From: Planctomycetota bacterium
GTDB lineage: Bacteria; Planctomycetota; UBA11346
Assembly: GCA_947440715.1 (NCBI GenBank)
Contig: CANETI010000133.1
Location: forward strand, 1-7,112
Direction: 5' to 3'
DNA: 7,112 nucleotides
The translations under genes and the position numbers were made by a program. The notes beneath the pieces are model-generated. The model was not told where the DNA came from and made no database searches. It was given only the letters and a program-made list of their open reading frames with translations. Positions 1 through 5,119 of this stretch are shown in pieces. Numbering within the stretch: the first letter of the stretch is position 1; every line of letters starts with the position of its first letter.

Positions 1-264
1 ATGATAATTCATCATGTAGCGTGTGCTGCGATGATCAAATGGGCTCAATCCAACATATTCATCAGTACCAAATGCCGTTACGTTGCGAAAATTAAATCCA
101 CCGCGCTCATGAAAACGCTGGACCAAAACTGTATACGCTAGTGAACTCGTACGACCCGCAGATAAACCCATTTTGATGTGAGGATTGGCTGCGATCGCAG
201 TGGCCAAAGTGTCGGCCAACCGGATCGCTGCTGATTCACGATTGTCTGCTAGAATCATTTTCAT
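1..264 (-). CDS. NagB-like glucosamine-6-phosphate deaminase/isomerase family protein (partial, C-terminus beyond left edge)
   Basis: Only the first 88 residues are present; the frame is open to base 1. The N-terminus follows the NagB/6-phosphogluconolactonase (RpiA-like Rossmann) fold: an initial strand and helix, then MGLSAGRTSS at about residues 32-41 in the place of the phosphate-binding LGLATGSTP loop, then FGTDEYVGL at about 67-75, which matches the NagB FNMDEYVGL motif with its catalytic-region Asp. 6-phosphogluconolactonases usually have WxDER there, so the deaminase branch is favoured. NagB converts glucosamine-6-phosphate to fructose-6-phosphate and ammonia in the cytosol. The Gly-Arg-Thr-Ser form of the loop is not the classical Gly-Ser-Thr-Pro, so the exact substrate is uncertain. 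Start ATG 264-262 is supported by AGGAG at 275-279 (minus). It lies downstream of gap on the same strand but after a stem-loop, so co-transcription is not assured. Confidence 0.8.
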   Translation of the reverse strand, partial: MKMILADNRESAAIRLADTLATAIAANPHIKMGLSAGRTSSLAYTVLVQRFHERGGFNFRNVTAFGTDEYVGLSPFDHRSTRYMMNYH

Positions 265-364
265 GTGAAGAAGGCTCCTGATCGTCGAAGAGTTCTAGCG
301 TTCTTAGCTTCGTATGCCATGTCTGAGATGTGGTCAGCATTTTGTCTATCTGCTCAACCAACGA

Positions 365-393
365 CGATCCCCTGGATGATTTCCAGGGGATCG
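365..393 (-). terminator. Stem-loop between gap and the nagB-like gene, probable terminator of gap
   Basis: A perfect 12-bp stem (365-376 with 382-393) encloses a 5-nt loop and lies 51 nt past the gap stop codon in the direction of gap transcription. On the minus strand it is followed by TCGTTGGTTGAG, which is T/G-rich but not a true T-run. It may therefore be a weak intrinsic terminator, or an RNA-stabilising or attenuating hairpin between gap and the downstream gene. The rest of 265-444 holds no gene; it contains this hairpin and the leader and ribosome binding site of the nagB-like gene. Confidence 0.6.
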
Positions 394-444
394 AACAACG
401 ATCTACCGTAACCGGCAGAACATAAGTATCCGCAAATGAGTTAC

Positions 445-1494
445 TTACAGACCTTTGGCGGCCATGTAGCTGAGCAAATCAACCACACGGTTGCTGTAGC
501 CCCATTCATTATCGTACCAACTGACCAACTTGAAGAAGTTGCCATTTAGTTCGATTGACGAACCGGCGTCATAAATTGACGAACGGGTATCATGAATGAA
601 ATCACTCGAGACCACTTCTTCGTCAGTGTAAGCGAGGATATCTTTGAGGTAAGTCTCACTGGCTTTTTTAATTGCCGCGTTGATTTCTTTCAGCGACGTC
701 GTTTTGACCGTGCGGAACGTTAAATCGACCACGGACACCGTTGGGGTTGGCACGCGGAAAGCCATGCCAGTCAATTTGCCTTTTAATTCTGGAATCACGA
801 GTGCGGCAGCTTTCGCTGCACCAGTGCTTGACGGAATAATATTGGTTGCCGCGCTGCGGCCACCCTTCCAGTCTTTTTTCGATGGGCCGTCGACGGTTTT
901 CTGTGTTGCGGTATAACTGTGCACCGTGGTCATCAAGCCTTCGACCAAACCGAAACCTTCGGTGAGAACAGCGTGAATCAACGGCACAAGGCAGTTGGTC
1001 GTGCACGAAGCGTTCGACACAATGTGATGAAGATTAGGATCATATTTATTGTTATTCACGCCCATCACGATGGTGATGTCTTCACCCTTCGCTGGAGCTG
1101 AGATAATAACTTTCTTTGCACCTGCGGTGATGTGGCCCTTGGCCTTTTCTGCTTCGGTGAATAAACCGGTTGATTCAATGACTAAATCAACGCCCAGTTC
1201 TTTCCAAGGAAGTTCTGCGGGCGAACGCGCCGACACCACTTTAATTTCACGGCCATCAACCACCAAGATGTCGTCTTCAGCTTTGTCGGCAGAAGATTTT
1301 TTCGAGCTAACCGTGCCACCAAATTTGCCTTGTACGGAATCGTACTTCAGCAAGTAGGCGAGGTTGTCAGCGGGAACGATATCACCAACGGCGACCACGT
1401 CGAATTGCTTGCCAAACAAGCCTTGAGCGTGCAGAGCGCGAAAGACCAAGCGGCCGATGCGTCCGAAACCATTGATGGCGACTTTGATGGCCAT
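445..1494 (-). CDS. gap: Type I glyceraldehyde-3-phosphate dehydrogenase, phosphorylating
   Basis: The 349-residue product catalyses oxidative phosphorylation of glyceraldehyde-3-phosphate to 1,3-bisphosphoglycerate in cytosolic glycolysis and gluconeogenesis. The NAD-binding Rossmann motif NGFGRIGR is at residues 8-15. Asp38, in VGDI, sits where an acidic residue contacts the adenosine ribose, suggesting NAD rather than NADP. The active-site signature SNASCTTNC gives nucleophile Cys164, and His192 in HSYTATQK is the base. The S-loop region KDWKGGRSAATNIIPSSTG is at about 207-225, and WYDNEWGYSNR near the C-terminus is canonical. The protein is slightly longer than the usual ~331-340 residues because of an insertion around residues 60-100, as in the class containing glycosomal and some bacterial enzymes. 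The start at 1494 is set by alignment and by AGGAG at 1500-1504; the open frame extends to 1596 but that part is not family-like. Confidence 0.97.
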   Translation of the reverse strand: MAIKVAINGFGRIGRLVFRALHAQGLFGKQFDVVAVGDIVPADNLAYLLKYDSVQGKFGGTVSSKKSSADKAEDDILVVDGREIKVVSARSPAELPWKELGVDLVIESTGLFTEAEKAKGHITAGAKKVIISAPAKGEDITIVMGVNNNKYDPNLHHIVSNASCTTNCLVPLIHAVLTEGFGLVEGLMTTVHSYTATQKTVDGPSKKDWKGGRSAATNIIPSSTGAAKAAALVIPELKGKLTGMAFRVPTPTVSVVDLTFRTVKTTSLKEINAAIKKASETYLKDILAYTDEEVVSSDFIHDTRSSIYDAGSSIELNGNFFKLVSWYDNEWGYSNRVVDLLSYMAAKGL

Positions 1495-1499
1495 GAAAA

Positions 1500-1504
1500 C
1501 TCCT
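1500..1504 (-). promoter_or_regulatory. Ribosome binding site fixing the gap start
   Basis: AGGAG on the minus strand stands 5 nt before ATG 1494-1492. It selects this internal ATG over the upstream in-frame start at 1596, whose extra 34 residues do not resemble any GAPDH N-terminus. Confidence 0.8.
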
Positions 1505-1649
1505 GACAAACGAGATTGCGGTACCAAATGAACAGTACCAGGTTGGGAAGGGAAGGCGGAGCCTACGAAGGACATCTCGAATGCAAGGCAGCCCAAACTT
1601 ACATTTTCACCAATTCGTTTTATAACGTGGTCTTAACGCCGAATTAGAA

Positions 1650-1677
1650 ATTATTTAATCGTTCATTAACGAACCAA
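1650..1677 (-). promoter_or_regulatory. Candidate sigma-70-type promoter for gap
   Basis: In the AT-rich stretch between gap and the small basic protein gene, the minus strand carries TTGGTT (1672-1677), a 16-nt spacer and AATAAT (1650-1655, five of six to TATAAT). A second -10-like TATAAA lies at 1618-1623 without a convincing -35. Either would give gap a 5' leader of roughly 110-150 nt. The assignment rests on consensus matching only. Nothing else recognisable was seen in 1505-1703. Confidence 0.25.
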
Positions 1678-1703
1678 GCTTTGATGCGATCCTACCAACA
1701 ACG

Positions 1704-1729
1704 AACGCCCCAGATAAATCTGGGGCGTT
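1704..1729 (-). terminator. Stem-loop, probable terminator of the lpxA-small basic protein unit
   Basis: A perfect 11-bp GC-rich stem (1704-1714 with 1719-1729) has a 4-nt loop. It lies 57 nt past the stop codon of the small basic protein gene. On the minus strand it is followed by CGTTGTTGGTAG, a T/G-rich tract rather than a pure T-run. It separates this gene from gap and its putative promoter. Confidence 0.65.
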
Positions 1730-1786
1730 AATAAACATGTTATTCCGATAGACGCAAAAACGTCGTACCGCGTGTGATAACAATAA

Positions 1787-1966
1787 TTAGGTCAATTTAA
1801 TATTGCGCACTTTTGGCAAGTTGAAAATCGAGCCAGGTTTGCCATCGGCTTTGGTTAAGGCCCAACGGCCTTCAAACTTTAAACGTTCAATGCGTTCAGC
1901 GCGGCTGAGAACATTGCGATGTTTGGCGAAACCGCCCTGACTTCTGAAGGTACCATGGATGCTCAT
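1787..1966 (-). CDS. PVC-superphylum signature small basic protein (TIGR04137-like)
   Basis: This 59-residue ORF is short but convincing. It begins MSIHGTFRSQ, followed by GGFAKHRNVLSRAERIERLK at residues 11-30, then FEGRW at 31-35, and it ends with FNLPKVRNIKLT. This layout (short basic start, HRNVL-R-ERI-L helix, small variable loop, LPKV-K end) is what I recall of the conserved small basic protein of Planctomycetes, Verrucomicrobia, Chlamydiae and Lentisphaerae, for which a nucleic-acid or ribosome-associated role has been proposed but, as far as I know, not proven. The composition is strongly basic. The start ATG is preceded by AGAGG (1972-1976) with 5 nt spacing. It lies 44 nt downstream of lpxA on the same strand and before a stem-loop, so it is probably the last gene of an lpxA transcript. 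A C-terminal lysine-rich tail, which I believe many relatives carry, is absent. Confidence 0.85.
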   Translation of the reverse strand: MSIHGTFRSQGGFAKHRNVLSRAERIERLKFEGRWALTKADGKPGSIFNLPKVRNIKLT

Positions 1967-2010
1967 ATAAACCTCTGATGAGAGATGCAGGAAAAAGCGA
2001 GGCGCGAAAC

Positions 2011-2913
2011 TTAGTGCGTGCCACCAGATTGCAAGCCGGGGTTACTAGAAGCTCGCGGAGTTTCACGGCGGGCGGGTTTGGCCGCCTTTCCGCCCACCAC
2101 TGGCGCGCGATGCGCTTCACCGATTCGGCCCTTAACGCTGGTTTGGAGATGCTCTTCCAACCAGGAGCACAGCAGATGCACCGGATGCTTATCATCGACC
2201 GGCGTCGTTGCGCGCACAGCAGCCAGGGCTTCCGCAATCGGTTTGCTACCACGATCGTGGTACAACTGACGAAAGGCGTCGCGAACCGCCTGAATGTGTT
2301 CTTCTGACCAACCATCACGGCGCATACCAATTTGATTAATATTTCGCGGCTCTGCGGGATTGCCTTCGGCGATCATAAAAGGCGGCACATCGAAACGAAC
2401 ACCACTCATTGATCCGACCAAGGCCAATTGGCCAATCGTAGCAAAATGATGTAAGCCAACCATGCCGCCAATAATGGCTTTGCGACCAACTTTAATGTGG
2501 CCCGCTAACTGAGTATTATTGCCAATAACCACGTGTTCCGCGATAATACAGTCATGGGCGACGTGAGCGTATGCCATAATTAAACAATGATCACCAATTT
2601 CAGTTTTCATGCCGCCGCTAGCCGTACCTTTGCTGACCGTCACGGCTTCATGAATGCGACAATGTTGACCAATAATCGTTTCGCTGTCTTCACCTCGAAA
2701 TTTTAAATCTTGGGGATCGGTGCCCACAACGGCACCTGGGAAAATAATGGTGCCCGCACCAATGCGTGTGCGACCATAAACGGTTGCATGGTTACGTAAT
2801 TCAACGCCTGGTCCCAAAGAAACATTTCCCTTAACCACACAAAAGGGACCAACGATCGCATCCGGATGAATATCCGCCGCAGAGTCGACCACCGAAAGTG
2901 CATGAATGGGCAT
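2011..2913 (-). CDS. lpxA: Acyl-ACP--UDP-N-acetylglucosamine O-acyltransferase
   Basis: LpxA transfers a 3-hydroxyacyl chain from acyl carrier protein to the 3-OH of UDP-GlcNAc, the first step of lipid A synthesis, as a cytosolic homotrimer. Residues about 10-185 show hexapeptide repeats of the left-handed beta-helix. Family motifs present are DPQDLKF (about 66-72), IHEAVTVSKGT (87-97), AHVAHDC with His120 equivalent to E. coli catalytic His125, GNNTQLAGH (131-139), IIGGMVGLHHF (147-157) and VPPFMIAEGNPA (176-187). The helical C-terminal domain follows (about 190-258). At 300 residues it exceeds the usual ~260 because of a basic, low-complexity tail from about 261. ATG 2913 fits the family N-terminus and has an AGGG-type site within a palindrome. 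Neither lpxB nor fabZ/lpxD is adjacent; the partner gene is the small basic protein. Confidence 0.95.
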   Translation of the reverse strand: MPIHALSVVDSAADIHPDAIVGPFCVVKGNVSLGPGVELRNHATVYGRTRIGAGTIIFPGAVVGTDPQDLKFRGEDSETIIGQHCRIHEAVTVSKGTASGGMKTEIGDHCLIMAYAHVAHDCIIAEHVVIGNNTQLAGHIKVGRKAIIGGMVGLHHFATIGQLALVGSMSGVRFDVPPFMIAEGNPAEPRNINQIGMRRDGWSEEHIQAVRDAFRQLYHDRGSKPIAEALAAVRATTPVDDKHPVHLLCSWLEEHLQTSVKGRIGEAHRAPVVGGKAAKPARRETPRASSNPGLQSGGTH

Positions 2914-2914
2914 A

Positions 2915-2929
2915 AAAGGGAATCCCTTT
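2915..2929. repeat. Perfect 15-bp palindrome over the lpxA ribosome binding site
   Basis: AAAGGGA-A-TCCCTTT has two 7-bp arms around one central base and lies 1 nt upstream of the lpxA start codon. On the lpxA transcript the 5' arm (AAAGGGA) is the only Shine-Dalgarno-like sequence. It could fold as a 5-bp stem with a 5-nt loop that hides the site, or serve as a dimeric protein-binding site in DNA. Function is inferred only. Confidence 0.45.
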
Positions 2930-2964
2930 AAGTGAGTCGTTGGTATGTAATTGGAAGTTTACTT

Positions 2965-2993
2965 TTGACCACGAATGGCTCGTAACCTATGGA
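2965..2993 (+). promoter_or_regulatory. Candidate promoter for the RAYT-like gene/queG/thiS cluster
   Basis: TTGACC (2965-2970, five of six to the -35 consensus) and TATGGA (2988-2993, a weak -10) are separated by exactly 17 nt. Transcription from here would begin near 3000, after the in-frame ATG at 2989. That agrees with choosing ATG 3058 as the start of the first gene. A mirror candidate for lpxA on the minus strand (TTGACC at 3007-3012, TAGGTT at 2984-2989) overlaps it. Consensus matching only. Confidence 0.25.
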
Positions 2994-3057
2994 TGGCAAA
3001 GGACATGGTCAAGGTTCATTTTCATTGTCTGACATTGAATTGACGATATTCACCAGC

Positions 3058-3891
3058 ATGCCAATCATACGAAAATTAATGATGGGACCGCCGCATACCT
3101 ATGTGGTCCAAGCTGAGACCACCCAAGCGACTCCCCTTTTTGACCATGATGAAACGGCGCATTTTCTCCACTTAATAGAAACCATTCGCAAAGCTTTTGA
3201 TGCTCGAATATTCGGTTACCGCATCACGCCAACCGGGTTTCACCTTATTTTACGTCATATCGCGGTACTCAACGACTCAGATGAACACGTGCGAAAACGT
3301 TGGCAGAGCATGGGCGGCAGTCCGCTCACGCCGCTGCCGCGCATCAAACATCGATTCACCAGTTTGGGTGGATTCATGCAGACCTTATTACAGCGCTTCA
3401 GTCGTGAATGGAACAAACGCCATCAACGACGCGGACATTTGTGGGCCAGCCGTTATCGCGCCTGTCTGTTAGCCGATGACCTCGCCTTATTGGCCAGTGT
3501 GGCCTGGGCTGAACAAATTCCCAAACCGAGGACCGCGTTCGTCGCCACCAGTGCGAGCATGAGTGTTGTCGCAGAAACGCCGATTGGATTAACTCCCCTC
3601 CCCTTGCGACTCGGCCCCGATGGCTCGTGGTATACCGCGGATGAATCTCCACCCGGTTTGACTCCCCTGCGCGATGCGCAAGTAAACGCATTGTTCACCA
3701 CTTTTGTCCAAGGCATTCCGCCACAAGATCTTGCTCGCTATGGCACGGCTTTATGTCATGGCTGGGCTTTCGGTCGTCCTGATAGCCTGTCCCAAACCAT
3801 CTCGCGACTTTCACGCGTTGCCGGACGTGGACGTAGTCGACAAATTCACGATTTAGATGATCAATTAGGACTCTGTGGTGTATGGGGATGA
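3058..3891 (+). CDS. RAYT-like (REP-associated tyrosine transposase-like, Y1_Tnp fold) protein, apparently catalytically degenerate
   Basis: The 277-residue protein follows the RAYT/IS200-like Y1 transposase layout. Numbering here is from ATG 2989; subtract 23 for the chosen start. MPIIRKLMMGPPHTYVV (24-40) corresponds to the usual P-x-x-YHV start, TPLFDHDE (48-55) to the VFFDDED motif, and GYRITPTGFHLIL (76-88) to the YVLMPNHVHLLL strand carrying HUH. LLQRFSREWNKRHQRRGHLW (133-152) corresponds to the catalytic-Tyr helix and GxLWxGRYK motif. The C-terminal ALCHGWAFG (254-262) and GRGRSRQ (279-285) match the RAYT GWALG and basic GRPR tail. In place of HxH it has Gly83-x-His85, and Phe137 stands where the nucleophilic Tyr is expected, so strand cleavage is unlikely. 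DNA or RNA binding may persist. ATG 2989 is possible, but 3058 fits the family N-terminus. Its stop overlaps the queG start, suggesting coupling. No flanking terminal repeats were found. Confidence 0.7.
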   Translation: MPIIRKLMMGPPHTYVVQAETTQATPLFDHDETAHFLHLIETIRKAFDARIFGYRITPTGFHLILRHIAVLNDSDEHVRKRWQSMGGSPLTPLPRIKHRFTSLGGFMQTLLQRFSREWNKRHQRRGHLWASRYRACLLADDLALLASVAWAEQIPKPRTAFVATSASMSVVAETPIGLTPLPLRLGPDGSWYTADESPPGLTPLRDAQVNALFTTFVQGIPPQDLARYGTALCHGWAFGRPDSLSQTISRLSRVAGRGRSRQIHDLDDQLGLCGVWG

Positions 3892-4892
3892 CGGAATCTA
3901 TTTCATTTAGCGAAATACAACGCCTGTGCGCGGCTGAGGGATTAACGGCTGGCGGTGTACTGTCACCGGTGCCACAACAATTAGATTCGACCTGGCTTGA
4001 TCGCATGGAGGCCGATGGCCTTGGCGATATGGAATGGCTGCAACGAACCCGAACCCAACGGTTACATCCAACCCATATGATGCCAGAAGCAAAGGCTTTA
4101 TTGGCTGTCGCAATGGCCTACCAACCAACCGCCGAATGTGGTGAATTAAAACGCGCGCGCTATACCGCAGGCAAAGATTATCATCATGTTCTACGTTCTA
4201 AATTAGGCCGAATTGGCGTGATTTTAGGCCAACGTTGTGGCAGTACCTCAAAAGGACGAGCCGCTGTAGATTCAGCCCCCCTCAATGAACGCACGTTAGC
4301 GCAGATGGCTGGTCTTGGTTGGTTTGGGCGAAATTCTTTATTAATTTCGCCAGAAGTAGGCAGTTATCGTTTACTCGGATTTTTACTCACCGATGCGGCG
4401 CTCGAACCGCATCACGCCGGACATGGCGAAGACCGATGTGGAAAATGTACGGCGTGCGAAAAACGTTGCCCAACGGCCGCTTTGGTCGACCGGCGCGTAC
4501 TGACCACGCGCTGCATTAGTTATCTCACCATTGAACATAAAGGTATTATTCCCAAAGCCCTCGCCGAACGTTTTGAAGGCTGGTGGTTTGGCTGCGATTT
4601 ATGCCAATCCGTTTGTCCCTGGAATCGTTTTGCCACTGAGCCAGATGATGCTCGCCTTCGTGGCCGCGAAATTGATGCCGATTTGCTCGCCATCACTGCG
4701 GAAACCTTTGACCAACATTTTGCCAGACGCGCCATCAGGCGAATCGGCTACGAACGTTTTCGGCGCAATTTACTGGTCGCGTTATTTAGCCTGGGACAAC
4801 AGGCCGCCTGCCAAATGATTCTCGCAGAAGGTTTACCCTTGGTTTGCGCTCAAGCGCTTGAGCTTGGGATCAAACCGATTGCTGATTTGTGA
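3882..4892 (+). CDS. queG: Epoxyqueuosine reductase
   Basis: QueG reduces epoxyqueuosine to queuosine at position 34 of tRNAs with GUN anticodons, using cobalamin and two [4Fe-4S] clusters in the cytosol. The substrate/B12 domain contains VDSAPLNERTLAQMAGLGWFG (129-149), with Asp130 in the place of the proposed catalytic acid. The ferredoxin-like region has CGKCTACEKRC (Cys186, 189, 192, 196), then Cys211 in CISYLTIEHKG, and CDLCQSVCPWNR (Cys238, 241, 245), enough ligands for both clusters. YERFRRNLLVALF (290-302) looks like a lone HEAT-type helix pair; at 336 residues it lacks longer C-terminal HEAT arrays. The start is ambiguous: ATG 3882 has AGGA 11 nt upstream, while ATG 3888 forms an ATGA overlap with the stop of the preceding gene. 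Both imply translational coupling. thiS follows after 19 nt. Confidence 0.96.
   Translation: MGMTESISFSEIQRLCAAEGLTAGGVLSPVPQQLDSTWLDRMEADGLGDMEWLQRTRTQRLHPTHMMPEAKALLAVAMAYQPTAECGELKRARYTAGKDYHHVLRSKLGRIGVILGQRCGSTSKGRAAVDSAPLNERTLAQMAGLGWFGRNSLLISPEVGSYRLLGFLLTDAALEPHHAGHGEDRCGKCTACEKRCPTAALVDRRVLTTRCISYLTIEHKGIIPKALAERFEGWWFGCDLCQSVCPWNRFATEPDDARLRGREIDADLLAITAETFDQHFARRAIRRIGYERFRRNLLVALFSLGQQAACQMILAEGLPLVCAQALELGIKPIADL
4848..4863. repeat. Perfect 16-bp palindrome in the 3' end of queG
   Basis: GCTCAAGCGCTTGAGC is its own reverse complement. It lies inside the queG reading frame (encoding part of QALEL), 29 nt before its stop and about 50 nt before thiS. It could form a short hairpin in the transcript or bind a dimeric protein, but one such palindrome in 7 kb may be chance. 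Confidence 0.4.
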
Positions 4893-4911
4893 ACCCGACC
4901 ACGATACCACC

Positions 4912-5115
4912 ATGATGAAAATTACCGTAAACGACCAGCCAACTGAAATACCTGATATCTGTTCGATTGTCGATTTACTCTCGCAATTACAGCTTCCAGG
5001 CACGCGCGTTGCCGTTGAGGTCAACCGCACGTTGGTGCGTCGTGTGGATCATGCCGCAACCTCCTTACAGCCGGGTGATAACGTTGAAGTTGTGACCCTC
5101 GTGGGCGGCGGATAA
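4912..5115 (+). CDS. thiS: Sulfur carrier protein ThiS
   Basis: This 67-residue ubiquitin-like (beta-grasp) protein carries sulfur as a C-terminal thiocarboxylate for thiazole formation in thiamine synthesis, after adenylation by ThiF and together with ThiG. Visible signatures are MKITVNDQP at the start, the RVAVEVNRTLVRRVDH strand-turn at about 32-47 (family pattern VAVxxNxxxVxR), LQPGDNVEVVTLVGGG at the C-terminus, and the terminal Gly-Gly required for activation. Length is normal. ATG 4912 or 4915 are equivalent choices; a TTG-initiated extension to 4858 inside queG adds residues unlike the family. No clear Shine-Dalgarno is seen, so coupling to queG, 19 nt upstream, may drive translation. 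No thiG, thiF or thiH is in the window. A related molybdopterin carrier MoaD is less likely given the sequence pattern. Confidence 0.93.
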   Translation: MMKITVNDQPTEIPDICSIVDLLSQLQLPGTRVAVEVNRTLVRRVDHAATSLQPGDNVEVVTLVGGG

Positions 5116-5119
5116 ATTA

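Noticed and set aside
680..1357. Several plus- and minus-strand ORFs inside gap
   Set aside because: They are antisense or off-frame readings of a strongly conserved gene.
1495..1596. 34-residue N-terminal extension of GAPDH
   Set aside because: The extra residues do not match the family, and a good AGGAG stands 5 nt before the internal ATG at 1494.
1751..1764. GACG-CAAAAA-CGTC inverted repeat after the small basic protein gene
   Set aside because: The stem is only 4 bp; the strong stem-loop at 1704-1729 is the better terminator.
1896..2330. 144-residue minus-strand ORF and the plus-strand ORFs at 1978-2307 and 2018-2269
   Set aside because: They lie in other frames over lpxA and the small basic protein gene, show no family motif, and have low-quality composition.
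2989..3057. ATG 2989 as the start of the RAYT-like gene
   Set aside because: The first 23 residues are not family-like, no Shine-Dalgarno precedes it, and the ATG lies in a candidate -10 element. It cannot be excluded fully.
2914..3900. A mobile insertion unit around the RAYT-like gene
   Set aside because: No terminal inverted repeats, target duplication or clustered REP hairpins were found at its borders, and its 3' end is fused to the queG start. The single palindrome at 2915-2929 belongs to the lpxA leader.
4858..4911. TTG-initiated extension of ThiS within queG
   Set aside because: The added residues do not match ThiS, whose N-terminus begins at the MMKITVN segment.
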